64,000 nt of DNA, from positions 186,001 to 250,000 of the forward strand of contig NZ_BMSK01000014.1 in assembly GCF_014649115.1 (NCBI RefSeq), read 5' to 3'. Positions 1-7,483 of the stretch are shown here, in pieces. The position numbers and the translations under genes were made by a program. Under the pieces are notes generated by a model. It was not told where the DNA came from, did not search any database, and was given only the letters and a program-made list of their open reading frames with translations. Every line of letters starts with the position of its first letter. Position 1 is the first letter of the stretch. The stretch is from Streptomyces eurythermus. Lineage in GTDB: Bacteria > Actinomycetota > Actinomycetes > Streptomycetales > Streptomycetaceae.

Positions 1-151
1 CGAGGACCATCGCGAGGGAGGCGGCGCCGCACTCGACGGCCTCCATCTGCAACACGGTGGGCGTACGGACCTTGCCGGTACGGGACTTGGGGGCCGGACG
101 CTTGGCGGGGGCCGCCCGTCTGCGGCCGCGGGTTTCCTGGGCGGTGGTCAC
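1..151 (-). CDS. C39-peptidase ABC exporter, NHLM bacteriocin type (5' fragment)
   Basis: Only the first 50 codons are inside the window; the gene runs off the left edge. It starts at GTG 151, and the GTGA overlaps the TGA of the upstream HlyD gene, so the two are translationally coupled. After a basic Arg/Lys/Pro-rich N-terminus comes LQMEAVECGAASLAMVL. This is the catalytic-cysteine motif of the C39 peptidase domain of exporters that cut double-glycine leaders (residues about 34-50, Cys41). The position of the motif after about 33 residues is typical of the fused peptidase/permease/ATPase proteins of NHLM systems. Inferred role: cut the leader of the peptide encoded at 1069-1287 and export its core through the inner membrane. 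The transmembrane and ATPase parts are not visible. Confidence 0.82.
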   Translation of the reverse strand, partial: MTTAQETRGRRRAAPAKRPAPKSRTGKVRTPTVLQMEAVECGAASLAMVL

Positions 152-954
152 GGGAGCAGCCAATCGACGGGATGCTGGTCGGCGAGGTGGACGGAGCCGG
201 TGGCGAGGGTCATGGACTCCAGCCGGAACGGCGGCCCGCCGGCGTTGGACCAGCGGTAACCGCTCTTGGTGGCGGGCGAGTCGGCGAGTTCCACCAGGAC
301 GGCGACCGGGGGGCCCTTGCGGGTGAACTGCTCGCCGAGCTGGCTGTCGCCGAGGAACGCGGCGATCGTCTGGGCGGACTGCGCGGTGCGGTCCACCGAC
401 TTCACCGTGCCGCGCAGCACGCCGTACCGCTGTGCCGGGACCGAGGAGACGGTCAGGTCGACGGAGGCGTGCGCCGGGATGGCGGCGGCGTTCTCGGCGG
501 GCACGTACACGGTCGCGTACAGCGGGTCGGAGGCGTGGGCGACCTTCTCGACGGCGGCGACGTCGGTGCCGGTCTGGATGATCTGCCCGATGGACGCGGC
601 GAGCGTGGTGACACGGCCGGCGGCGACCGTCCGCACCACCGTCTCGCCTTGTTCCGTACGGACCTTGAGCACGGGCGCGTTCGCGGGGAGCCGTTCGCCC
701 TGCCGGGCGAGGACGGCCGTCACCTGCCCGGCCACCGGGCTCTGGAGCAGATAACTGCCCTGTCCGTGGGTGAGGATGGCGGGCGCGCTCACCGTGGAGG
801 CGACCGAGCCGGTCACCGCCCACACGGTGGCCGCGGCCATGACGACGACGGTGACGCCGAGCGCCAGCCAGCCCTGCGGACGGGCCAGCCGCACCGGAAG
901 GTCCAGCTCCTCCGGCGACTGGAGCTTGGCGAGGGCCTGTTGGCGGAACTGCAC
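148..954 (-). CDS. HlyD-family membrane fusion protein of a bacteriocin-type exporter
   Basis: 268 residues. The GTG start at 954 is chosen because GAGGGAAG lies just upstream on the minus strand. There is a short cytosolic N-terminus with LQSPEELD, which is common in NHLM secretion proteins. One membrane segment follows (about residues 29-53, GWLALGVTVVVMAAATVWAV), and the rest is extracytoplasmic. Residues 60-130 carry the paired lipoyl-like half motifs (SPVAGQVTAVLARQGERL and AAGRVTTLAASIGQIIQTG), then a beta-barrel region. It ends in the 4-bp overlap with the C39 ABC exporter and lies about 115 bp downstream of the double-glycine peptide gene. It probably couples the exporter to passage across the envelope. 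The family assignment is firm; the cargo is inferred from context. Confidence 0.85.
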   Translation of the reverse strand: MQFRQQALAKLQSPEELDLPVRLARPQGWLALGVTVVVMAAATVWAVTGSVASTVSAPAILTHGQGSYLLQSPVAGQVTAVLARQGERLPANAPVLKVRTEQGETVVRTVAAGRVTTLAASIGQIIQTGTDVAAVEKVAHASDPLYATVYVPAENAAAIPAHASVDLTVSSVPAQRYGVLRGTVKSVDRTAQSAQTIAAFLGDSQLGEQFTRKGPPVAVLVELADSPATKSGYRWSNAGGPPFRLESMTLATGSVHLADQHPVDWLLP

Positions 955-1016
955 GGAACTTCCCTCACCTGTGGGTAAGACGCATGGGTGACGCGTTCGG
1001 TGCCCAACGTCCGAGA

Positions 1017-1045
1017 GTCCCGGAGCCGAGGGACGGCTCCGGGAC
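1017..1045 (-). terminator. Perfect 11-bp hairpin between precursor peptide and exporter genes
   Basis: GTCCCGGAGCC (1017-1027) pairs perfectly with GGCTCCGGGAC (1035-1045) across a 7-nt loop. It lies 24 bp beyond the stop of the precursor peptide gene and before the HlyD gene, and has no T tract, as is usual in Streptomyces. A partial terminator here would make the peptide more abundant than its exporter, a common layout in peptide-secretion operons. Confidence 0.65.
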
Positions 1046-1068
1046 TTCGGGTGACACCGGGGGTGCGA

Positions 1069-1287
1069 TCAGAGACCGGCGACCAGGCCGTTGATCGGGG
1101 CGGTGTTCAGGCCGGTGACACCCTCGACGGTGCCGACGACCGTGTTGACCAGACCGGTCACGCCGGGGGCGATCTCGTTCACGGTGCCCAGGGTGCTGTT
1201 GAGGGTGTTCACGGACAGACCGCCGGAGACGTTGTCCAGCTCGGCGTCCGAGATCTCGACGGTCTCGACCTGGGGGGTGGAGTTCAT
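1069..1287 (-). CDS. Double-glycine leader peptide, cysteine-free core (bacteriocin-like precursor)
   Basis: 72 residues; ATG at 1287 with GAAGGGAAG upstream. The leader is residues 1-23 and contains EISDAELDNVSGG, the usual acidic leader helix plus GG cleavage site recognised by C39 exporters. The core (residues 24-72, 49 aa) is hydrophobic and rich in Gly, Val, Thr, Leu and Asn. Two degenerate repeats are visible (TLGTVNEIAPGVTGL and VVGTVEGVTGL). There is no Cys, so no lanthionine, disulfide or sactionine link is possible. Similar Streptomyces peptides are often annotated automatically as 'type A2 lantipeptide', and I see no LanM-type enzyme in the window. It could be an unmodified class II-like bacteriocin, a surface-active or amyloid-like peptide, or a signal. 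The HlyD/C39 genes lie downstream on the same strand. Confidence 0.75.
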   Translation of the reverse strand: MNSTPQVETVEISDAELDNVSGGLSVNTLNSTLGTVNEIAPGVTGLVNTVVGTVEGVTGLNTAPINGLVAGL

Positions 1288-1703
1288 GATGGAACTTCCC
1301 TTCGTATGGATGACTTCACAAGGGGGGAGCGGCCCCCTCTGGGGACAGACGGACGGCCGCGACCGCGGGCGCCGGACCCCCTGTTCCGGGGGCCCGCCGG
1401 ACCTCTGCGGTGCGATGGATCAAAGCACGCACGCGGGGCGCGCTTCCAATCAACCAGGGCTCTCACCTGGGAATTTGGCGCCCGACGGGGTTCATCCGTG
1501 CAGGCGTGCGCACGTCATGTCGGCGACTCCTTCACATGGCACACGGCATCGTCGCGACGGGCTCCTTGCGGGCCGGAACGCGAATCCGGCACTCCTCGCC
1601 AAAGGCGTGCCGCGGGGTCTGCGGTTGTGCAGAAGCTCGGGGGCCGGTGAGGTGCCTGGGTAATGGATGTGCAGATTCCCTGAAGGGGGGATTCCGGTTC
1701 ACG
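1288..1703. other. Upstream region of the secreted-peptide locus, no gene seen
   Basis: About 415 bp between the precursor peptide (minus) and the hairpin at 1704. Open frames here lack Streptomyces codon bias and recognisable protein sequence. It should hold the minus-strand promoter of the precursor gene, but I could not identify a convincing -10/-35 pair. Confidence 0.4.
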
Positions 1704-1738
1704 CTGTCAGCTGATCGTTACCGATCGGTAGCTGACAG
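1704..1738. promoter_or_regulatory. Bulged inverted repeat (terminator or operator)
   Basis: CTGTCAGCT (1704-1712) pairs with AGCTGACAG (1730-1738). Inside it GATCG (1713-1717) pairs with CGATC (1722-1726) around a TTAC loop, leaving a GGT bulge. The 14 paired bases lie 37 bp downstream of the thioesterase stop (1776, minus). It could terminate that transcript or be a regulator site for the secreted-peptide locus. Confidence 0.5.
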
Positions 1739-1775
1739 TAGCCGATCAGGGGTTGTCGGCCGGTGACCGGGGACG

Positions 1776-2189
1776 TCAGCCCAGAAGCGCGTAGACCGTG
1801 CTCGCGCGGGCCGCGAGGCTGCCCGAGGCGGCGTCGGTCAGCGTCACGTCCGCGAAGGCCGTCCGGCGGCCGAGCTTCGTCAGGACCGCCTCGATCAGGA
1901 CGTCCGCGCCGGTCACCGCCCGCTGGAACGACGTCGACTGCTGCACGGTCGTCATCGGCACGAACCCGCCCCGGGCGGCCGAGACCGCGATGACGGTCGC
2001 CGTGTCGGCCGCGGCCATCAGAGCCTGCCCCGACAGCCCGCCGCCCTCCCGGGCCCGCCGGTCCGACCAGGGCAGCCGCAGCACGGCCCGGTCCTCGCCC
2101 ACCGCCTCGACGGCCAGCCCGAGTTCGCGGACCCACGGGGCGAAACGTGCGGAGAGGATCTCGTCGGCCTCGGCGGTGGTCATCGTCAT
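1776..2189 (-). CDS. PaaI-like hotdog-fold thioesterase
   Basis: 137 residues from ATG 2189; a second ATG two codons later (2183) is equally possible, and the open frame upstream looks non-coding. The protein shows the hotdog pattern: an N-terminal helix, then EGGGLSGQALMAAADTATVIAV (the central helix with the DTA acid residue) and strands such as TTVQQSTSFQRAVTGADVLIEAVLTKLGRRTAFADVTLTD. Members hydrolyse acyl- or aryl-CoA thioesters. Nothing near it points to a substrate, so its pathway is unknown. It stands alone between the peptide-export locus and the divergent protease gene. Confidence 0.72.
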   Translation of the reverse strand: MTMTTAEADEILSARFAPWVRELGLAVEAVGEDRAVLRLPWSDRRAREGGGLSGQALMAAADTATVIAVSAARGGFVPMTTVQQSTSFQRAVTGADVLIEAVLTKLGRRTAFADVTLTDAASGSLAARASTVYALLG

Positions 2190-2385
2190 GGGGGCGATTG
2201 TTCCCGCCCGCCCGCCGTGACACACGGAGCGTGGCCGGTTCACCGCCCCACCACGGCCGGACGGAACCGGAATTGAACACACCGCGCCGCCGCCGCGTAC
2301 CTACGGCCGTCCAGGCGCCGCGACACCCACCCCGGTCCGCACGGCCCGCGAGCGGCGGGCTCCCCCTCCCAGGAGGTCGAGAAGG

Positions 2386-3771
2386 TTGAGTCACAAGCGA
2401 ATGCCCCGGCGCAAGGCCGCGATGGCGGTGGGTGCGGTCGCGGCACTCGGCGCGGCGGCCTTTCTGCTGCCCCACGCGAACGCCTCGCAGGACGCGGGGG
2501 ACGACGGCCGGGCGCCGGGCGCCACCGGCACCGCGAGGACCCTGCGGGCCACGGACGCGCCGGACCTCGACGCCCGGTTGCGCGAACTCCTCGGCGACGC
2601 CTTCGCCGGCTCCTGGTACGACAACGGCCGGCAGCAGCTCGTCGTCAACGTGTCCGGCGGCGGCGACGACGTCGTCGTCCGGGCGGAGAAGGCCGGCGCG
2701 GTCGTCCGGCAGGTGGCCAACAGCGCCGCCGAACTCAGGGCCGCCGCCCGGACGCTGAGGGCCGAGGCCGCGGTCCCGGGCACCTCCTGGGCCGTCGACC
2801 CGCGCACCGACAAGATCCTCGTCACCGCCGACTCCACGGTGACGGGCGCCCGGTGGGACCGGCTCCGGTCCGCCGTGCGCGGGCTCGGCCCCGGCATGGC
2901 GACCCTGAAGAAGTCCGCCGGCACGTTCAAGACGTTCGCCTCGGGCGGCGACGCCGTCTTCTCCCGGTCCCAGGGCGGCAGCGTGCGCTGCTCCCTCGGC
3001 TTCAACGTCACCGCCGCCGACGGCAGGCCCGCCTTCCTGACGGCCGGTCACTGCGGGGTCGCCGCCGAGAAGTGGTCCGACACGCAGAACGGCGAGCCGA
3101 CAGCCACCGTCGACCGGGCGACCTTCCCCGGCGAGGGCGACTTCTCCCTCGTCACGTACGACGACCCGGGCACCCGGGCGCCCAGCGAGGTCGACGCCGG
3201 CGACGGCCGGACCGTGCCCATCAACCGGGCCGCCGAGGCCACCGTCGGCCAGACCGTGTTCCGGATGGGCTCCACCACCGGGCTGCACGACGGCCGGGTG
3301 ACCGGGCTGGACGCCACCGTCAACTTCCAGAGCGAGACCGACCCCGGCGGCGTGGACACCGTCACCGGCCTGATCCAGACGGACGTGTGCGCCGAGCCCG
3401 GCGACAGCGGCGGCCCCCTGTTCACCCAGGACGGCGGTGCCCTCGGCCTCACCTCCGGCGGCAGCGGCGACTGCACCGGCGGCGGCGAGACATTCTTCCA
3501 GCCGGTCACCACCGCACTCCGGGCCACCGGGGCGACCCTGGGCGGCGGAGCGGGCGGAGGGGAGGACGACCGGGCGGGCGCGGGCGAGCGGTCCGGCGGC
3601 GGTTCCGGTTCCGCTTCCGGTGCTGATTCCCCTTCCGGTTCCGGTGACGAGGCCGGCCCGGGTGCCGGTGGCGACCCGGTCGGCGGGGACGGTGACCCGT
3701 CGGCGCCCTCCGACGGGTCCCGTTCCGGCGCGGCGGACGACGGATCGCCGGCCCTCACCGGTACGCGCTGA
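2386..3771 (+). CDS. Secreted alpha-lytic/streptogrisin-type (S1) serine protease with prodomain
   Basis: 461 residues. The TTG start at 2386 is supported by a perfect AGGAGG at 2371-2376 (9-nt spacing). Residues 1-34 form a signal peptide (basic MSHKRMPRRK, hydrophobic core, cleavage near ANA-S). Residues about 50-185 are an alpha-lytic-type prodomain acting as folding chaperone. The mature domain begins near residue 186, with catalytic His222 in TAGHC, Asp252 in GEGDFSL and Ser341 in GDSGGPL; Cys pairs lie around Cys202/Cys223 and Cys335. The last about 75 residues are a Gly/Ser/Asp-rich tail without a binding domain, perhaps a wall-spanning linker. It probably works outside the cell as a general endopeptidase. 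The gene is single and convergent with the phosphatase at 3944. Confidence 0.93.
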   Translation: MSHKRMPRRKAAMAVGAVAALGAAAFLLPHANASQDAGDDGRAPGATGTARTLRATDAPDLDARLRELLGDAFAGSWYDNGRQQLVVNVSGGGDDVVVRAEKAGAVVRQVANSAAELRAAARTLRAEAAVPGTSWAVDPRTDKILVTADSTVTGARWDRLRSAVRGLGPGMATLKKSAGTFKTFASGGDAVFSRSQGGSVRCSLGFNVTAADGRPAFLTAGHCGVAAEKWSDTQNGEPTATVDRATFPGEGDFSLVTYDDPGTRAPSEVDAGDGRTVPINRAAEATVGQTVFRMGSTTGLHDGRVTGLDATVNFQSETDPGGVDTVTGLIQTDVCAEPGDSGGPLFTQDGGALGLTSGGSGDCTGGGETFFQPVTTALRATGATLGGGAGGGEDDRAGAGERSGGGSGSASGADSPSGSGDEAGPGAGGDPVGGDGDPSAPSDGSRSGAADDGSPALTGTR

Positions 3772-3832
3772 GCGGACCGGCGCCCCTCGAGACTCCCCGG
3801 CCGGCCCCCCTCGGTTCCAGCCGGCGGGGAGC

Positions 3833-3862
3833 GGTCCGGCCCTCCGGCGGGAGGGCCGGACC
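3833..3862. terminator. 13-bp hairpin between convergent genes
   Basis: GGTCCGGCCCTCC (3833-3845) and GGAGGGCCGGACC (3850-3862) are perfectly complementary around a GGCG tetraloop. It lies 62 bp after the protease stop and 82 bp before the end of the convergent phosphatase gene, so it probably serves as a bidirectional terminator. Confidence 0.8.
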
Positions 3863-3943
3863 CGGACCGTCGGAGCGCGGACCCTGACCAGTGGGCCGAG
3901 TGCCGTCGTCCGGTGCCGGTCCCGCCGATGGGCGGCCGGGCGT

Positions 3944-6094
3944 TCAGCCGTCGGCGCGGGCCCGGAGCAACAGGACCGCCACGTCGTCCACCCGTTCCCG
4001 AGCCGCCACGCTGTGCCGGACCACCTCGTCCGCCAGGCTCTCCAGCGGCTGGTCGCCCACGTCCGCGAGCAGCCCGCCGAGGTCCGCCAGCGCGTCCTCG
4101 ATGTCGACGCCGCGAGACTCCACCAGCCCGTCGGTGTACAGGACGAGGACCGAGCCGGGGGCCAGGGACACCTCGGTCGTGGGATACACGGCCGAGGCGT
4201 CGATGCCCAGCAGCGGGCCCCCGGCCAGGTCCAGCACCCGTACCTTCCCGTCCGGCCGGCGCAGCAGCGGCGGCGGATGGCCCGCCCGCGCCATCACGGC
4301 CCGCCCGTGCGCCGGGTCCAGCCGCAGATACAGACAGCTGGCGAACAGCTCGGCGCCGAGATCGATCAGCAGCCGGTTGGTGCTGCTGATCACCTCGTGC
4401 GGTGCCTGCCCCACCGTGGTGTACGCCCGTACGCCGGTGCGGATCTGTCCCATCAGGCCCGCCGCGGTCACATTGTGCCCCTGGACGTCCCCGATCACCG
4501 CCGCCGGCAGCGGCCGGGCCGGCACCAGGTCGTAGAAGTCGCCGCCGATCTCCATGCCGTGCGTGGCGGGCAGATAGCGGGCCGCCGCCTCGATGCCGGG
4601 CAGCGGCGCCAGCGAGTGCGGCAGCAGCGCCTGCTGGAGACCGTGCGCCAGGCTGTGCTTCGCGTCGTAGAGCCGGGCCCGCTCCAGGGCCTGCGCGATC
4701 AGCCCGCCGAGCGAGGTCAGCACCGCCCGCTCGTCGGCGGGGAACACATGCGGCTCGGCGTACGCCAGCACACACGTGCCCACCGGCCGGCCGGAGGCGA
4801 TCAGCGGCAGATACGCCCAGGCCGCGAAGCCGTCCGGGGTCTCGTGCCGGCTCGGATACAGCCGCTCCAGCTGCGCCCGTGAGTCGAAGAACGCCGGCAC
4901 GCCGGTGCTGAGCGCCTGTGTGCCCGGGGTCCGCTCGGCCAGCGGCAGCCCCTCGAACCGCTCCACGATGTGCGGGTCCCGGTAGCCGCGGTGCCCGAGC
5001 ACCCGCATCCGCCCGCCCTCGGAACCGAGGATGGCCATCGCCTGGCTGCCGACGGCGGGGGCCACCTCGTCCCAGACCAGCTGCACCACGTCCCGCACCC
5101 CCACCGCCTCGGTCAGCGCGCCCGCCAGGCCCAGTACCTGGGAGATCGTCATCAGCCGGGACGGGCCCGGGGCGGCCTGCCGGGCCCCGTGCGGGGCGTC
5201 CGTCACCGAGTGGGCCCGGCTGACGCGCACACTCAGCCCGGTGGTGCTCGGGTACAGCCGGAACCACAGCCAGTCCCCGGGCGGGCGCAGCGCCACGAAC
5301 GACGCCATCTGCTGGCTGAGCAGCGCCGCCCGGTAGCGGTCCTCGTACATCGGGTCGTTCAGCCAGGGCACCGACGCCCACAGCGGAGTGCCGAGCAGCT
5401 CGCCGGCCGGCCGGCCGAGCAGTTCGGCGGCGGCCGGGTTCACGAAGCCGATCCGGCCGTGCAGATCCAGTGACATCAGCCCGTACGGCAGCCGGGACAC
5501 CAGCCGGACCGCCTCGACCGAGCCCAGCGTCTCCGCCACCGTCGCGGCCCCGGCCACCGAGGACGCCTGTGTGTCCTCCCCCGGGCCGTGCGCCCCGGGC
5601 CACGCCGCCGACCGTTCCAGCCGCAGCGCCAGCCGCTCGCAGGCCGCCCACAGACGGTCGCGCTCGGCGTCGGTCAGCTCCGGCGGATGCCCGCCGGGCC
5701 AGGTCACGAACACCGCCCCGTACACCTGCCGCTCCGTCGCCACGGGCAGCGCGGCCAGCGCGAACGGATACGGCAGCACCACCGCGATGCGCGGGTAGCA
5801 GCGGGCCATCTCCTCCTCGCCGCCCACCCACACCAGGCGCCGTCCGCACACCGCGTCCACCACCGGCAGCGGGGCGCTCAGCCCCACCCGCTCCCACGGC
5901 GCCGCGAACGCCCGGGGCATGCCCGCGTGCACCGCCATCTCCAGGACCGGTTCGTCGGGGCGGAGCAGGTACACCGCACCGGAGTGCGCGTGGACCTCGT
6001 GCATCATCGACACCAGGGCGAGCGACAGCACCGGCTGGGCGGCCGTCCCCCCGTCGGCCGTCGGCGCCGGCTCCGGCCCCGGCCCGTCGGACAC
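3944..6094 (-). CDS. GAF-PAS-GAF-PP2C (SpoIIE-type) protein phosphatase
   Basis: 716 residues from GTG 6094, chosen because GGAGGAGG (6103-6110) sits 8 nt upstream; the open frame extends further but loses protein character. Domains in order: GAF-like sensor (about 20-175), PAS (about 205-320, with LDLHGRIGFVNPAAAELLGR), second GAF (about 340-490) and SpoIIE/PP2C phosphatase (about 505-712). The metal-binding motifs of the last are visible: GGDFYD, IGDVQGHN, YTDGLVESRG and DDVAVLL. Such proteins dephosphorylate anti-anti-sigma factors and switch sigma-factor pathways in response to small molecules or redox. No HATPase domain is fused here, unlike the related protein at 52263-55538. There are no operon partners; the gene is divergent from the NRPS cluster across a 1.4-kb gap. 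Confidence 0.9.
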   Translation of the reverse strand: MSDGPGPEPAPTADGGTAAQPVLSLALVSMMHEVHAHSGAVYLLRPDEPVLEMAVHAGMPRAFAAPWERVGLSAPLPVVDAVCGRRLVWVGGEEEMARCYPRIAVVLPYPFALAALPVATERQVYGAVFVTWPGGHPPELTDAERDRLWAACERLALRLERSAAWPGAHGPGEDTQASSVAGAATVAETLGSVEAVRLVSRLPYGLMSLDLHGRIGFVNPAAAELLGRPAGELLGTPLWASVPWLNDPMYEDRYRAALLSQQMASFVALRPPGDWLWFRLYPSTTGLSVRVSRAHSVTDAPHGARQAAPGPSRLMTISQVLGLAGALTEAVGVRDVVQLVWDEVAPAVGSQAMAILGSEGGRMRVLGHRGYRDPHIVERFEGLPLAERTPGTQALSTGVPAFFDSRAQLERLYPSRHETPDGFAAWAYLPLIASGRPVGTCVLAYAEPHVFPADERAVLTSLGGLIAQALERARLYDAKHSLAHGLQQALLPHSLAPLPGIEAAARYLPATHGMEIGGDFYDLVPARPLPAAVIGDVQGHNVTAAGLMGQIRTGVRAYTTVGQAPHEVISSTNRLLIDLGAELFASCLYLRLDPAHGRAVMARAGHPPPLLRRPDGKVRVLDLAGGPLLGIDASAVYPTTEVSLAPGSVLVLYTDGLVESRGVDIEDALADLGGLLADVGDQPLESLADEVVRHSVAARERVDDVAVLLLRARADG

Positions 6095-7483
6095 GCCGAC
6101 CACCTCCTCCGGCCGCGTGCCGTGTCCAGGGCACAAGACTCCCTCGGGGCGGCGCCCGGCGCACGGCGAAACGGTCCCGGCGCCCCCGCCGCGCCGCGCG
6201 GTGCTCCGTGTCCCCCGTCCGGTTGCCGCCCCGCGCGGGGGGTGCGGGGGAGGGGGCTCGGCCGGTCGCTGTCGAGGGGGCCGGCTCGGCCGGGCGTGGC
6301 TCGTCGTGGCGCGCCCGTCGGGCGGGGCGCACGGTGCCGGTCGGCGGGCGGCGCGCGCGATCGGGGTTTCGCGGGCGGCGCGCCCAGTCGGTGTTTCGAC
6401 GTGCGGGGCGCACGGTTGGGCGTGCGGTGCGCGTGTGGTGTGCGGATGGCTTCTGTGCGCCCCCCCTGGCACGCCACGATGGCCGAAATCACAGACATGC
6501 GAGAGGGGCGGTGGATTCCGGATCCCGCAGCGGTCCGGTGCCGGGGCGACGGGGTGCGGGGCGGGCCGGATGCGGGGCCGGCGGGGCCAAGTCGCCCACG
6601 GCGTGTCGCGTCGTCGTCCGCGCGGCGGGTCCAGCGTGTCCGGTGGCCGAATCGTCACCACAGATCAGGCGAGGTTCGGCCAACCCGTCGTACCGGGCGG
6701 TAGGGCACCGTCCGGGAGGCCGGGGGAGCGGGCAGCGGCTCCACAGGCGTCCCTCTGGCATCTTTTTCCCCGCGCCCGGTTTGCCGGTGAGCCGCCGGGG
6801 CACACGCGGGGGCGACGATCAGGCCGCCGTCTCCACGCGCGTCAGGGGCCCCGGCGAGTGGCCCGATGATGACGCAAAAGCATCGGCACAGTACTCTCCG
6901 TTCAACTTCAGGGGGTTGCTTGCGCGTGACGCACCGTGAAGACTGTGGCCGAGTTCCCTCGAAACGAAGGTGTCCCGGGGTGTGCACCATGCCCATCACG
7001 GGGTGGCATCCGCTCCCCACGGGAGGGCGGGCGCCGAGAACGCGTCATCTCGCACCTCGTTTCGAACGGCCGGGCTGGGGGCCCGCTGTCGTACAGGAGC
7101 CGGGAGGGTCCCGCGCGATCGCTGCGCGGGAGGTATCGCCGAGGGGATGGGGTTATGTCGGGTTGGCGCGCCACACGACCGGGCTCGCCGCGGGGCCGTG
7201 GCCGGCCGCGCGGTCGCCGCGTCCTGTATCGCACGTTCCGCCTCCTGTATTGCACGTGTTGAGGGCCAGGGGCCCGCTCCGGCGTCGGACGGACGGCGAC
7301 TGACCGACTCGCCGCGCACCACCAAGGCCGCGCGGGCCGCGCGCTGCCTCCGGTCCGATGTCCGGAAAACGTCGGCACAGCCGTGTCCGGAACCGCTCGC
7401 GCCCCGGGCGCCCGGGGTCCCGAGGAGCCTCGGTGTGTGACTCCCGCGTGCCCGCACGCGCCACCCGCTAGCAAGGAGACAAG
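6095..7483. other. 1.4-kb intergenic region upstream of the NRPS cluster
   Basis: No convincing gene: open frames on both strands lack codon bias and resemble no protein family I know. Positions 6230-6450 are a degenerate GC-rich stretch with repeated GGGGCGCACGGT-like words. Positions 6860-6970 are less GC-rich and could hold a promoter. A 15-bp direct repeat lies at 7222-7257. The region divides the phosphatase (minus) from the P450 (plus), so it most likely carries the promoter and regulator sites that start the NRPS transcript. A decayed gene is an alternative. Confidence 0.5.
7222..7257 (+). repeat. Two 15-bp direct repeats, 21-bp period
   Basis: TCCTGTATCGCACGT (7222-7236) and TCCTGTATTGCACGT (7243-7257) differ at one base. 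Their starts are 21 bp apart, about two helical turns, which would put two regulator protomers on the same face of the DNA. They lie 227 bp upstream of the P450 start codon, suitable for an activator site for the cluster. No matching regulator gene is in the window. Confidence 0.5.

Noticed and set aside
1069..1287. Lanthipeptide precursor
   Set aside because: The core contains no cysteine and no lanthionine synthetase is visible, so lanthionine rings cannot form.
6866..7440. Open frames in the region before the P450
   Set aside because: No codon bias, no ribosome site of note and no protein-like sequence; treated as intergenic.
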